A DNA stretch of 64,000 nt from Chryseobacterium aahli (lineage in GTDB: Bacteria; Bacteroidota; Bacteroidia; Flavobacteriales; Weeksellaceae), in NCBI RefSeq assembly GCF_022699665.1, contig NZ_JALDNB010000007.1, forward strand, positions 231,960 through 295,959, written 5' to 3'. The notes beneath the pieces were generated by a model that worked only from the letters and a program-made list of their open reading frames with translations, was not told the origin of the DNA and did not search any database. The position numbers and the translations under genes were made by a program. This document shows positions 1 through 8,981 of this stretch, piece after piece (positions within the stretch are counted from its first letter, which is position 1; the number at the start of each line of letters is the position of its first letter).

Positions 1-2643
1 GAAATTCACATTTCTACCCTGCTCAAATCCGCCAGTAACGTAGTTTCTGTTATTCAGGATATTATTTACCGAAACACTGATTCCCATTCTGTATTTGCCT
101 AAAAGGAAAGATTTACCAGCATTGGCATTCAACATGAACTGATCATCAAATTTTTTCTGTGCAGTAATCTGCTGAATAAGTTCCGGCGTAACTCCCGGGT
201 AAGGATCATTAGTCAATGGATCCGTGTACATGTAAGGTGTTTTATTTAAAGCTGAAAGATCAAGATATTGATCCATTAAATAATTCGCAGAAGCACCTAC
301 CCACCAATATTTAGGTGAATTGTATTTTAAACCGAAAGAAAATGCTTTTTGCGGAGTTCCTGCAACTTTATAATCTTTGATATTTGCTTTGCCCCAAGTA
401 TCTTTTGAACCTCTAAACCCGTTAAGATCATCAAAGGTTGATACTTCAGGATTGTTTGTGTATTTATATTCTCCTACACTTGCTACACCAACCGCATTTA
501 AAGTAGGCGTTATTTTTACATCAAAACCTAATTCTGCACCAATGTATCTTTTGTTTACACCACTCATCGCTTCATTCACTAATGTACTGAATGAATTTCC
601 TAAACTTCCGTCATTTACATCTGCATAATATCTTGAAATCTCAGTTGCATTACTGATTGTAGTGTAATATCCTGACAATCTTAATTTCAGAATCTGCCCT
701 CTCATGATATAACTTAAATCATTTGAGTTGATGATCTGATTTTTAACTCCCGGCGTTAAATAATCAACGGCTCTAGGATTGATGTAAATTTCATTAAGAG
801 TCGGCGCTAAGCTGAAAAAAGCTCCGTTGTAAACGATAAAGTTTTTACCATTGATCTTATAGGTAACCTTTCCTTTTATACCGGCATCTACAGCATCATA
901 GATACTGCTTTTCCCTTTAGAATTATCTTTAAATCTCAAAAGACCGCTTCTGTAATCTCCGTCTCTTTGTGATTCTGAATATGAACTAAAAATGGACGCA
1001 ACGATGTTAAATTTATTAAAATCAACTTCAGATGAGATATTTAATGAGTACTGATCTCTTAATAATTCATAAGAATATTGAGTTCTGTCTCCTACTTTTA
1101 CCTCAGAACTAGCATCATCTGTATTATATTTCACATCATTATTAAATGCATTGAGATTATATGCAAAATTAGCTCCTAATAAATCTTTAACTCTTCTAAA
1201 GTTATCTGATCTTAAATTCTGATAATTAAAATTAATATTCAATTTCCAATTATCTGTCATTCTGGTATCAAAGTGAGAAGCAAAATTGAAAGTTTTATCT
1301 CTGTTTACATCTTCCACAACTGTATAAACCGCTCCTCTTGGAGAACCATCCATATTGGTAAGGTTTAGGCGGTTGGCATTATACAAAGCATTCCAATTGA
1401 TTTGCGATTGAGCTCTGAACTCGTCGGCATTTAAAATTCCGAAACCAGGTAATTTTCTGTAGTAGGTAGGATTGGGATCTGAAGCATGGAACCAGTCTAA
1501 TCTGCTTCGTGCATCGCTACCAATTTGGTAAGAAACCGTATTAACCCAGTTTGAGCTTTTTCCTATTTTTAAATAATCGGTAAGCATAAACATAGGTTCA
1601 AAAACCTTTCTTATTCTTGAATTTCTCTCTTCACCATCCTGCATTCCCCAATATGAGTTATAATTTTTACCCATAATGTCATAAACTTCCTGTGTATTTG
1701 GAGAGTTCGATGCTCTGTATGTTGGTGATCCGAAACCTGTAAAGTTGATTGAATGTCTTTCACTAAATTTCTTCTCTACCGCCGCAAAATAAGCATAAGC
1801 ATCCTGATAAACTCCGTCAATCACTGCATTGTCTCCCCATCTTCGGCTTCCTGATACTGTAAACGCCCAACCACTTTTGCTTAACCCTGTAGAATAAGTC
1901 GCCATCGCTCTGTGAAGGTAACTTCTATTGGTAAATGAATATGCTAAAGAAGTCTGTTTTCTGTAATTAGAAGCTCTTGTATTGTAATACACAACTCCTC
2001 CTAAATTACCAAAGGCATATTCTGAGGGTGTAATATTATCTACATTTTCCTGAGGATATCTCGTAACATCGTTTAGACCTCCCCAGTTACTGAAATCTAT
2101 TCTTCCGTCATCATTTTTAGACATCGAAACACCATTAAACATAACGTCTTCAAATCTATTATCTACCCCTCTTGGTCTGAACCAATATGCACCCAATTCA
2201 AAAGCAGATACATTCTGAAAGGCATCTCTTCCTGAGCTCAAAAGCCCTACTGTAGGCTGCATTGCAGAACCTCCATCTTCGGTATCATTAGCCGAATCGT
2301 CAATTACAACAACACCTGCATCTGTTGCCTGGCTGTTGTTAAGAACAATTACACCTAAGTCTTTTCTCTTCTCATCAGCAGAAATATCAAATTCCAAAAT
2401 TTTTGACTCAAAATTTGGTTTTGTGATAGTGATAAGATAATGTCCTGGCTTTAAATCTACAAACTGGAAGTAACCTATTTTGTCTGCAGTTACATCATCA
2501 ACAGAATTGTCAAGATCTACTTCGGCTCTCTCTACAGGCTTACCATCCTGACCCTTAACGTATGCATATGCAGTAGTTTGCGCATAGTAATACGATGCCG
2601 GAAGTAATGTAAACAAAGAGATTAGGGATAGTTTTTTAATCAT
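1..2643 (-). CDS. TonB-dependent outer-membrane receptor (3' end outside window)
   Basis: The frame is open from an ATG at 2643 to the left edge: 881 codons with no stop, so the C-terminus is missing. The N-terminus is a signal peptide (MIKKLSLISLFTLLPASYYYAQ), followed by a carboxypeptidase-regulatory-like beta domain (about residues 25-100) and a plug region containing a VVVIDDSANDTEDG stretch. The rest is a long aromatic-rich barrel with motifs such as NIDNITPSEYAFGNLGG-type plug-end sequence. This is the usual Bacteroidota layout for receptors importing large or scarce nutrients across the outer membrane. The substrate cannot be told; no SusD partner is visible. It is divergent from the EEP-family gene. 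A TAAATTTG box at 2684-2691 (minus strand) with TTG 18 nt upstream is a plausible promoter. Confidence 0.9.
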   Translation of the reverse strand, partial: MIKKLSLISLFTLLPASYYYAQTTAYAYVKGQDGKPVERAEVDLDNSVDDVTADKIGYFQFVDLKPGHYLITITKPNFESKILEFDISADEKRKDLGVIVLNNSQATDAGVVVIDDSANDTEDGGSAMQPTVGLLSSGRDAFQNVSAFELGAYWFRPRGVDNRFEDVMFNGVSMSKNDDGRIDFSNWGGLNDVTRYPQENVDNITPSEYAFGNLGGVVYYNTRASNYRKQTSLAYSFTNRSYLHRAMATYSTGLSKSGWAFTVSGSRRWGDNAVIDGVYQDAYAYFAAVEKKFSERHSINFTGFGSPTYRASNSPNTQEVYDIMGKNYNSYWGMQDGEERNSRIRKVFEPMFMLTDYLKIGKSSNWVNTVSYQIGSDARSRLDWFHASDPNPTYYRKLPGFGILNADEFRAQSQINWNALYNANRLNLTNMDGSPRGAVYTVVEDVNRDKTFNFASHFDTRMTDNWKLNINFNYQNLRSDNFRRVKDLLGANFAYNLNAFNNDVKYNTDDASSEVKVGDRTQYSYELLRDQYSLNISSEVDFNKFNIVASIFSSYSESQRDGDYRSGLLRFKDNSKGKSSIYDAVDAGIKGKVTYKINGKNFIVYNGAFFSLAPTLNEIYINPRAVDYLTPGVKNQIINSNDLSYIMRGQILKLRLSGYYTTISNATEISRYYADVNDGSLGNSFSTLVNEAMSGVNKRYIGAELGFDVKITPTLNAVGVASVGEYKYTNNPEVSTFDDLNGFRGSKDTWGKANIKDYKVAGTPQKAFSFGLKYNSPKYWWVGASANYLMDQYLDLSALNKTPYMYTDPLTNDPYPGVTPELIQQITAQKKFDDQFMLNANAGKSFLLGKYRMGISVSVNNILNNRNYVTGGFEQGRNVNF

Positions 2644-2683
2644 AATAAACTTTTTTTTAACACCTACTTTATTTAAGGGGCAA

Positions 2684-2712
2684 CAAATTTAGGATTATTT
2701 TCATAAACACAA
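2684..2712 (-). promoter_or_regulatory. Bacteroidota-type promoter of the TonB receptor gene
   Basis: On the minus strand TTG (2712-2710) is followed after 18 nt by TAAATTTG (2691-2684), matching the Bacteroidota TTG / TAnnTTTG consensus. It lies about 40 nt upstream of the receptor ATG. Confidence 0.55.
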
Positions 2713-2883
2713 GCACAATTAAATCCGTATACTATTAATTTTCCTTAACAAGCCTTAATTATCATAAAAAAACCGTGTGTTTATCATTAATACTGAAAAT
2801 TTACCTTATTAAAATAATTTAATGTTGAATATTATATAAAATTAGTAATTTTACCCCCTTAATTTTTTGAATATAACAATAAG

Positions 2884-4083
2884 ATGAAGAAATATTTAAT
2901 CCTTTTCACAGTACTTTGTTTTAGCTTTTCTTTCTCACAGCAAAAGCAGGTAAAGAGAGCAGCAGTAGCATTTTTAAATGTAGAAAACCTTTGGGATACT
3001 ATTCCATCTGCAGATTATATCGATGGAACATTACCTTTTTCAAATCCTAAATTCCACCGAAGCGTACCCTTAGACTCTTTGAAATTCTTGGAAACTACCG
3101 AAGATTATAAAGGAGAATGGAATAATGAACTTTTAGTAGGAAAAAAGGTTATCAGAAGACAAATATTAGCAGAAGATTTTACAGCAAACAGCCCTAAAAG
3201 ATGGGGTACAAAATACTACAATCAGAAATTAGCAAACGAAGCTAAAGTAATTTCTGAATTGGGAAGACAATATACAAATGACAACCCGGCAATTTGCGGT
3301 CTTATAGAAGTTGAAAACAGACAAGTAATTGAAGACCTTATAAAACAGCCAGTTTTGGCAAAAAGCAACTACGGAATTGTACATTACAACTCGTATGATG
3401 CAAGAGGAATTGATATTGCTATCATCTATCAGAAAAACAGGTTTGTGGTACAAGATTCTTACACCAAAGAAATTAAAATCTACAATGAAGACGGAAAAAG
3501 ACAGTATACAAGAGATGTTTTAGTTGTAATAGGACTATTAGATGGTGAAAAAATGGCCGTATTTATGAATCACTGGCCTTCGCGAAGTGGTGGTGAAGCC
3601 GTTTCTCAACCAAAAAGAAATGCCGCCGCAGCCGTTCTAAAAAATGAAATGGATAAATTATCGTCAGAACATCCAGGCATTAAATTAATATCAATGGGAG
3701 ATTACAATGATGATCCTGTAAGTCCGAGTTTAAAAAAACACTTAGGATCGGTTGGCGACCCAAGCGAATTATCAGATAAATCGCCTTATTACAATCTTAT
3801 GTACAAATTATATAGAGCTGGTGTAGCATCTTTAGCCTACAGAGACGCTCCGAATTTATTTGATCAGATTATTATTTCAAAAAATTTATATTCATCAGAA
3901 AAATTAACTCCTACCTACAGCTTGTTTAAGGCGGAAATATATGCTCCTTCTTATTTAGTTAACAAAGATGGACAATGGAAAGGCTATCCTTTCCGTTCTT
4001 GGGATGGTGACAGATTCACAGGCGGATATAGTGATCACTTTCCGGCAGTATCAGTGATTCAAAAAGAATACATCAAAAAATAA
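2884..4083 (+). CDS. Secreted endonuclease/exonuclease/phosphatase (EEP) family protein
   Basis: 399 aa. Residues 1-18 form a signal peptide ending before QQ, so the enzyme is exported. The metal-dependent EEP fold is shown by the Glu motif IEVEN (141-145), NHWPSR (229-234), GDYNDD (272-277) and the C-terminal SDHFP (383-387), which carry the usual Glu, Asn/His, Asp/Asn and Asp-His active-site residues. Members hydrolyse phosphodiester or phosphate ester bonds in nucleic acids, lipids or sugars; the substrate here is not evident. A strong terminator follows directly, so it is probably transcribed alone. Flavobacteria often carry such secreted EEP proteins; a nuclease role is likely but unproven. 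Confidence 0.85.
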   Translation: MKKYLILFTVLCFSFSFSQQKQVKRAAVAFLNVENLWDTIPSADYIDGTLPFSNPKFHRSVPLDSLKFLETTEDYKGEWNNELLVGKKVIRRQILAEDFTANSPKRWGTKYYNQKLANEAKVISELGRQYTNDNPAICGLIEVENRQVIEDLIKQPVLAKSNYGIVHYNSYDARGIDIAIIYQKNRFVVQDSYTKEIKIYNEDGKRQYTRDVLVVIGLLDGEKMAVFMNHWPSRSGGEAVSQPKRNAAAAVLKNEMDKLSSEHPGIKLISMGDYNDDPVSPSLKKHLGSVGDPSELSDKSPYYNLMYKLYRAGVASLAYRDAPNLFDQIIISKNLYSSEKLTPTYSLFKAEIYAPSYLVNKDGQWKGYPFRSWDGDRFTGGYSDHFPAVSVIQKEYIKK

Positions 4084-4088
4084 AATCT

Positions 4089-4117
4089 AAAAGCACTCTT
4101 AATTGAGTGCTTTTTTT
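4089..4117 (+). terminator. Rho-independent terminator after the EEP gene
   Basis: Stem AAAAGCACTC / GAGTGCTTTT with a 6-nt loop, followed by a run of T. A GTG at 4107 inside this hairpin is therefore an unlikely start for the next gene. Confidence 0.85.
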
Positions 4118-4133
4118 GTGTAACTTTATGATT

Positions 4134-4547
4134 ATGAAAAATTTAATCTTAATTATAATCTTCACAATTATTCCGTTGAATTTTACTGCACAATCTTCAC
4201 CAAAAAATGACAAAGAAGAATCCGCAATGAAACCTGAGAAAAATGATGATGGCGAATGGGAACTTACCGTAATTGATACTCAGTTTGATTATTTTCTGAA
4301 TGCGGTTGCAAAACCAATAAGTCAATATTCTGAAAGTTTTTTGAAAAGCAGAAATTCTTCACTGGTTAATATATGGAATTCTTATTACCGCACTGGAAAG
4401 TATCGTAATATAATTGAATCCCTGATTGATTACGATCCCAAAAAAAACTACGGAACTAAATTCGAATATAAATTATATCAGGTTTTTGTTTTTATTCATT
4501 GGAAGTATAATTTGAGACTGAATGGAATTGAATCAAGTGATATATAA
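4134..4547 (+). CDS. Small exported protein of unknown function
   Basis: 137 aa from ATG 4134 (an ATG two codons earlier at 4128 is also possible). Start choice: the longer open frame begins at a GTG inside the preceding terminator, while 4134 gives a clean signal peptide (MKNLILIIIFTIIPLNFTAQ). The mature part is polar and mixed alpha/beta in character, with Trp/Tyr-rich stretches (WNSYYRTGKYRN, FVFIHWKYNLR). I recognise no family. It lies between the EEP gene and the convergent superoxide dismutase gene, separated from the latter by a bidirectional terminator. Confidence 0.6.
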   Translation: MKNLILIIIFTIIPLNFTAQSSPKNDKEESAMKPEKNDDGEWELTVIDTQFDYFLNAVAKPISQYSESFLKSRNSSLVNIWNSYYRTGKYRNIIESLIDYDPKKNYGTKFEYKLYQVFVFIHWKYNLRLNGIESSDI

Positions 4548-4550
4548 GAT

Positions 4551-4587
4551 AACAAAAAAGGTTCAGAAATTCTGAACCTTTTTTGTT
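4551..4587. terminator. Bidirectional terminator
   Basis: Near-perfect palindrome: an 18-bp arm rich in A on the left and T on the right around GGTTCAGAA / TTCTGAACC. It serves the unknown plus-strand gene and the minus-strand superoxide dismutase gene. Confidence 0.9.
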
Positions 4588-4602
4588 AATTAAAGATGAT
4601 GA

Positions 4603-5199
4603 TTATTTGTTAAATAACTCTTCAACTTTATCCCAATTTACTACATCAAAGAATGCAGCTACATAATCAGGTCTTCTGTTTTGGTAATTTAAATAATAAG
4701 CATGCTCCCAAACGTCTAATCCTAAAACTGGAGTTCCTTTAGCATCAGCAGTTGGCATTAGTGGGTTATCTTGATTTGGAGTAGAAGTTACAGATACAGA
4801 TCCGTCTTCGTTTTTCACTAACCAAGCCCATCCAGAACCGAATCTTGTTTTTGCAGCATCAGAAAAATCAGTTTTGAATTTCTCAAGACCACCATAATTT
4901 TCAATAGCAGCTTTTACGCTTCCTACCGGCTCTTTGCTTCCGCCAGGAGTTAAAATTTCCCAGAACAATGAGTGATTGAAGTGACCTCCACCGTTATTTC
5001 TAACAGCCGGCTTTTCAACACCATTTCTACAGATATCTTCAATAGACAATTCTGCAAGATCAGTACCTTCAATCGCTTTATTTAAATTATCGATGTAAGC
5101 CTGGTGGTGCTTTGTATGGTGAATCTCCATAGTTTTTGCATCAATTGTAGGCTCAAGAGCATCGTACGAATATCCTAATTTTGGTAATTCAAATGACAT
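4603..5199 (-). CDS. sodA: Superoxide dismutase (Fe/Mn family)
   Basis: 198 aa, typical full length and no signal peptide, so cytoplasmic. It dismutates superoxide to oxygen and peroxide. Metal ligands are visible: His27 (EIHHTKHH), His76 ([10 protein letters not shown]), Asp162 and His166 ([12 protein letters not shown]). Gly-Gly before the second His and Gln143 in NQDNPLM resemble the Mn-type or cambialistic branch rather than the classical Fe-type, which places its Gln near the second His. Monocistronic: terminators lie on both sides. Family assignment is firm; metal preference is inferred. Confidence 0.96.
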   Translation of the reverse strand: MSFELPKLGYSYDALEPTIDAKTMEIHHTKHHQAYIDNLNKAIEGTDLAELSIEDICRNGVEKPAVRNNGGGHFNHSLFWEILTPGGSKEPVGSVKAAIENYGGLEKFKTDFSDAAKTRFGSGWAWLVKNEDGSVSVTSTPNQDNPLMPTADAKGTPVLGLDVWEHAYYLNYQNRRPDYVAAFFDVVNWDKVEELFNK

Positions 5200-5324
5200 A
5201 AGTTTAATTTTTAATGTTAATATGTAAATTTAGCCAATATTTAAGCCAATATCAACAATTGCAGATTATTTTAATAAATCTTTAACATTGATACTTTAAT
5301 TTACAATTTTGAACTGTATTCAAA

Positions 5325-5353
5325 TAAAAAAGCACAGACCTCAATCTGTGCTT
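5325..5353 (-). terminator. Terminator of rho
   Basis: Stem GCACAGA (5332-5338) / TCTGTGC (5345-5351); read on the minus strand it is followed by a T run. It lies 25 nt past the rho stop codon. Confidence 0.8.
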
Positions 5354-5377
5354 CGTATAAACAATATTAACTTATGT

Positions 5378-7258
5378 CTATCTATTCATAGACATTAAAA
5401 ATTCTTCGTTGTTCAGAGTTCCTCTGATGTTTTTGTTGACAAATTCCATTGCTTCGATAGGATTCATTTCTGAAAGATACTTTCTGAAAATCCACATTCT
5501 CTGTGAAGTTACCTCATCCAGCAATAAATCATCTCTTCTTGTGCTTGAAGAAACCAAATCAATAGCAGGATAAATTCTTCTGTTGGCAATTTTTCTGTCC
5601 AATTGAAGTTCCATGTTTCCGGTACCTTTGAATTCTTCAAAGATCACTTCATCCATTTTAGAACCCGTATCAATCAATGCAGTTGCAATGATTGTCAAAG
5701 ATCCACCGTTTTCAATTTTTCTTGCAGCTCCGAAGAATCTTTTCGGCTTATGTAAAGCATTTGCATCTACACCACCCGAAAGTACTTTTCCAGAAGCCGG
5801 AGTTACTGTATTGTAAGCTCTTGCTAATCTTGTAATTGAATCTAATAAAATAACCACATCATGACCACATTCTACCATTCTCTGAGCTTTCGCAAGAACA
5901 AGATTAGCCACTTTAACGTGTTTATCTGCAGCTTCGTCAAATGTAGAAGCAATAACTTCTGCATTTACACTTCTTTCCATGTCGGTAACTTCTTCAGGAC
6001 GTTCGTCGATCAAAAGAACCATCATATACACTTCAGGGTGATTGGCTGCGATAGAATTAGCAATATCTTTCAGCAACATCGTTTTACCGGTTTTTGGCTG
6101 AGCAACAATCATCGCTCTTTGTCCTTTTCCGATGGGTGCAAATAAATCAACGATTCTTGTAGACATCGTAGAATTATCTCCTGAAAGGTTAAATTTCTCT
6201 TCCGGGAAAAGTGGCGTTAAATATTCAAAAGCAACACGATCCTTGATAAATGCCAAATCACGCCCGTTAACTTCTATTGGTTTTAATAATGAAAAATATT
6301 TTTCACCTTCTTTTGGTAAACGTACAATACCTCTTACGGTATCTCCTGTTTTTAAACCAAAATTTCTGATTTGTGCAGTTGAAACATACACGTCATCCGG
6401 TGAAGAGATATAACTGAAATCCGAAGAACGCAAAAATCCGTAGTTATCTGGTAGAATTTCTAAAACACCTTCAATACTAACCATTCCGTCGAAATTGAAT
6501 TCTTTTCTGGATTCAGTTTCTTCTCTTTCAGAATTTCTGTTCTGATTTTGATTAGGATTCTGGTTTTGATTAGGGTTGTTTGGGTTAGAATTCTGATTTT
6601 GGTTATTGTTCTGATTTCTGTTTTGTTGTGGATTTCCACCGTTTTGTTGTGGATGGTTTGAACCTTTTTGATTCGGATTCTGACCTTGTTGTTGCTGTTG
6701 TTGCGGTCTTTTAGGTCTTTCTTCTCTCGCTTGTACTTGTGCAGGAGTTGCTACAGCTACTTGAGGATCTGTATTTATCGGAGTTTCCTCTTTTTCCTGA
6801 GTTTGTTCTTCAGAAGTATTGGTAGGAGCTACTCTTTTTCTTTTCTGTTTTGAAGCATTGTTTGCAGGTCTTTCTTCTACAGCACCTTTTGCGGGTTCTT
6901 TTACGATTGCCTCTGCAATAACTTCTTTCTCTTCTGTTACTTCCTCGGTTTTGGCAAGTTCAGCTTCTGTGGGAGTTTCTGTGGCAACTTTTGGTCTTGC
7001 CGGTTTTTTGGGTGCTGCTTTTTTAGGAGCAGCTTTCACCACTTTTTCTGCTGCAGCAGGTTTTTCTTCAGTTTCAGTGCTGCTTTCTGTAGTATTGAAG
7101 TAATCTTTTGTAACTTTAGGGTTGGAAGCCTGAAAATCAAGAACTGCGAAGATTTTATCATTATCTGTGCTGTTTCTTGCAACCTTAACGCCCAAATCTT
7201 TTAGGATTTTAGTCAATTCCGTTACGGATTTTGACCTTAACGTTTCTATGTTAAACAT
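5378..7258 (-). CDS. rho: Transcription termination factor Rho with long Q/N-rich insert
   Basis: 626 aa, about 200 longer than the E. coli protein. Order: Rho N-terminal helical domain (about 1-50), a charged Ala/Lys/Pro/Glu segment (60-180), a low-complexity Q/N tract (about 186-242, including six consecutive Gln and repeated NQNQNPN), the cold-shock-like RNA-binding domain (about 262-330, [14 protein letters not shown]) and the RecA-type ATPase. The ATPase has Walker A AQPKTGKT (386-394), [10 protein letters not shown], Walker B VVILLDS (about 468-474) and the RNA-contacting Q/R-loop region with [19 protein letters not shown]. It is the ATP-dependent RNA translocase that ends transcription. 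The insert lies between the N-terminal domain and the RNA-binding fold, as in other Bacteroidota Rho proteins. Divergent from the DUF4293 gene with overlapping promoters. Confidence 0.98.
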   Translation of the reverse strand: MFNIETLRSKSVTELTKILKDLGVKVARNSTDNDKIFAVLDFQASNPKVTKDYFNTTESSTETEEKPAAAEKVVKAAPKKAAPKKPARPKVATETPTEAELAKTEEVTEEKEVIAEAIVKEPAKGAVEERPANNASKQKRKRVAPTNTSEEQTQEKEETPINTDPQVAVATPAQVQAREERPKRPQQQQQQGQNPNQKGSNHPQQNGGNPQQNRNQNNNQNQNSNPNNPNQNQNPNQNQNRNSEREETESRKEFNFDGMVSIEGVLEILPDNYGFLRSSDFSYISSPDDVYVSTAQIRNFGLKTGDTVRGIVRLPKEGEKYFSLLKPIEVNGRDLAFIKDRVAFEYLTPLFPEEKFNLSGDNSTMSTRIVDLFAPIGKGQRAMIVAQPKTGKTMLLKDIANSIAANHPEVYMMVLLIDERPEEVTDMERSVNAEVIASTFDEAADKHVKVANLVLAKAQRMVECGHDVVILLDSITRLARAYNTVTPASGKVLSGGVDANALHKPKRFFGAARKIENGGSLTIIATALIDTGSKMDEVIFEEFKGTGNMELQLDRKIANRRIYPAIDLVSSSTRRDDLLLDEVTSQRMWIFRKYLSEMNPIEAMEFVNKNIRGTLNNEEFLMSMNR

Positions 7259-7337
7259 ATATAAAGTAAAAATGTAATTAGTTGTGAGTAAGAAAAGTAA
7301 GTCCGGTGACTTTTGTTTTCAAGTACATTGTATAATG

Positions 7338-7367
7338 CAAATCTACACTTATTTTTGAATTGTGCAA
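7338..7367 (-). promoter_or_regulatory. Promoter of rho
   Basis: Minus strand: TTG (7367-7365), exactly 19 nt, then TAGATTTG (7345-7338), a full match to the Bacteroidota consensus. It overlaps the divergent DUF4293 promoter. Confidence 0.75.
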
Positions 7368-7384
7368 AATTTATGTTATTTTTG
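7355..7384 (+). promoter_or_regulatory. Promoter of the DUF4293 gene
   Basis: TTG (7355-7357), 19 nt, TATTTTTG (7377-7384), then 19 nt to the ATG at 7404. The -33 region shares bases with the rho promoter on the other strand. Confidence 0.75.
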
Positions 7385-7403
7385 CTCCTGAATTTAAAAT
7401 TCT

Positions 7404-7793
7404 ATGTTACAAAGAATACAAACTATTTGGATTTTGCTATCCGTTTTAGCGGCGGCATTCCTATATATTACAGGACAAGATGTAGAAGTTTTCGGAAATG
7501 TTCCGATTATCAGCATTTCATCGATTGTTTTGGTTTTGATAGGTGCATTCAGTTTGTTTAGTTTTAAAAACAGAAAAAGACAAATCATGCTGAATAACAT
7601 CAGCATCATTATAAACGCTTTGTTGATTGGTATATTGGTGTACTGGGTACAAAACTTATCCGGAGGAATTGATTTTCCTGAGAAGGGTATTGAGCCGGTT
7701 TTCCCATTGATTGCGGTAATTTGTTTGTTTATAGCAAATATTTTTATCAAAAAAGATGAGAGGCTCGTAAAATCTGTAGACAGACTCCGATAA
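7404..7793 (+). CDS. DUF4293 family integral membrane protein
   Basis: 129 aa with four hydrophobic segments (about 7-25, 31-50, 60-82 and 93-112), opening with MLQRIQTIWILLSVLAA, the hallmark start of the DUF4293 family found next to rho in Bacteroidota. It sits in the inner membrane; function is unknown. It is divergent from rho and followed by its own terminator. Confidence 0.85.
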   Translation: MLQRIQTIWILLSVLAAAFLYITGQDVEVFGNVPIISISSIVLVLIGAFSLFSFKNRKRQIMLNNISIIINALLIGILVYWVQNLSGGIDFPEKGIEPVFPLIAVICLFIANIFIKKDERLVKSVDRLR

Positions 7794-7818
7794 CCTTACA
7801 ATGATTTTTTTTGAGTAA

Positions 7819-7849
7819 GAACAGCTTCTTTTTAGGAGCTGTTTTTTTT
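7819..7849 (+). terminator. Terminator after the DUF4293 gene
   Basis: Stem ACAGCT (7821-7826) / AGCTGT (7837-7842) followed by eight T. Confidence 0.75.
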
Positions 7850-8004
7850 ATTTCTTATTTAAAGTGAAGACTCATAAATTCTCTGAGATGTATCAGTTTT
7901 ATTTTAAATTTGTTAGATATTTACTTTTAAACATAAATTACATTAAGCTTAATGCAACATTTTACACAAAATTGCGACAGATTCAATTAAAATAAATATT
8001 CAAT

Positions 8005-8931
8005 ATGAAAAAACTAACCTACCTCGTTCTATCTTTATTCTCTGCAACAGCTTTTGCACAGGAAGTATCTACAGAAAGAATTAAAACGGTGATCTCTACT
8101 TTAGCTTCAGATGAAATGAAAGGCCGTGAAATAGGAACACCTGAAAATGACAATGCAGCGAATTATATTGCAACACTTTTTAAAGAAAACAATTTAGAAT
8201 ACTGCACCGGAAATTCTTATCTCGTACCGTTTGATTACAAAGGAAAAACAGCGTACAATGTTTGCGGAATCAAAAAAGGAAAATCTGAGAAAACGTTAGG
8301 CTTTTCAGGACACTTTGATCATATCGGAGTGAGCAAAAAAGGAGGTGAGGACACTATCTATAATGGCGCAGATGACGATGCGAGTGGAATTACAACTTTG
8401 GTAGGAATTGCAGATTATTTTAAAAATAAAAAACCTGAATTCTCAATGGTTTTCATGGCATTTAATGGTGAAGAAAAAGGAATGCTCGGTTCAACGGCAA
8501 TTGCTGAAGATAAAGGTTTAGATAAAATTTATAAAAATCTTGATGCGCTTTTTAATTTTGAAATGGTTGCCACAGAATCTGAATTTGGAAAAAATGCTGT
8601 TTTCATCACAGGCGACGAATTTTCTGACCTTGATGAATTGTTTAATCAAAATGCTGTAAATGGTTTAAAAATACATCCTGACCCTTATGCGTCAGAGCAA
8701 TTATTCTACAGATCAGACAATGTAAGTTTTGTGAAGAAAAAAATTATTGCCCATTCTATTTCTACGGCAGACATGAGTAAAATCAAACATTATCATCAAC
8801 TGAATGACGAAATCAATGTTGTTGATTTTGATAATCTTACCCAATTAATCAACAATTTCGGGAAGACTTTGGAAAAATTAAACACAAAAAACTTCAATCC
8901 GAAGTATAATGATAAAGTAAAATTCAATTAA
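8005..8931 (+). CDS. Secreted M28 family zinc aminopeptidase-like protein
   Basis: 308 aa with a signal peptide (MKKLTYLVLSLFSATAFAQ). The dinuclear zinc peptidase core is visible: GFSGHFDHIG (99-108, His ligand), GADDDASG (121-128, bridging Asp) and NGEEKGMLGS (154-163, catalytic Glu pair). Members release N-terminal amino acids or dipeptides outside the cytoplasm. The length fits a single-domain M28 enzyme. It lies 50 bp upstream of the ABC exporter, which has its own -7 box, so co-transcription is uncertain. Confidence 0.88.
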   Translation: MKKLTYLVLSLFSATAFAQEVSTERIKTVISTLASDEMKGREIGTPENDNAANYIATLFKENNLEYCTGNSYLVPFDYKGKTAYNVCGIKKGKSEKTLGFSGHFDHIGVSKKGGEDTIYNGADDDASGITTLVGIADYFKNKKPEFSMVFMAFNGEEKGMLGSTAIAEDKGLDKIYKNLDALFNFEMVATESEFGKNAVFITGDEFSDLDELFNQNAVNGLKIHPDPYASEQLFYRSDNVSFVKKKIIAHSISTADMSKIKHYHQLNDEINVVDFDNLTQLINNFGKTLEKLNTKNFNPKYNDKVKFN

Positions 8932-8956
8932 AAACGTCTTATCATTATATTTTAAT

Positions 8957-8964
8957 TAATTTTG
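8957..8964 (+). promoter_or_regulatory. -7 box of the ABC transporter gene
   Basis: TAATTTTG, 17 nt before the ATG at 8982. No clear TTG at the expected upstream distance. Confidence 0.5.
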
Positions 8965-8981
8965 CTATCCAATTTTATTGA

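Noticed and set aside
4107..4127. GTG at 4107 as start of the small exported protein gene
   Set aside because: It lies within the terminator hairpin of the previous gene and gives a poor signal peptide; ATG 4134 is better.
6668..7103. Long open frames opposite rho
   Set aside because: They are antisense to the low-complexity Ala/Lys/Gln/Asn segment and have biased, repetitive composition with no start signals.
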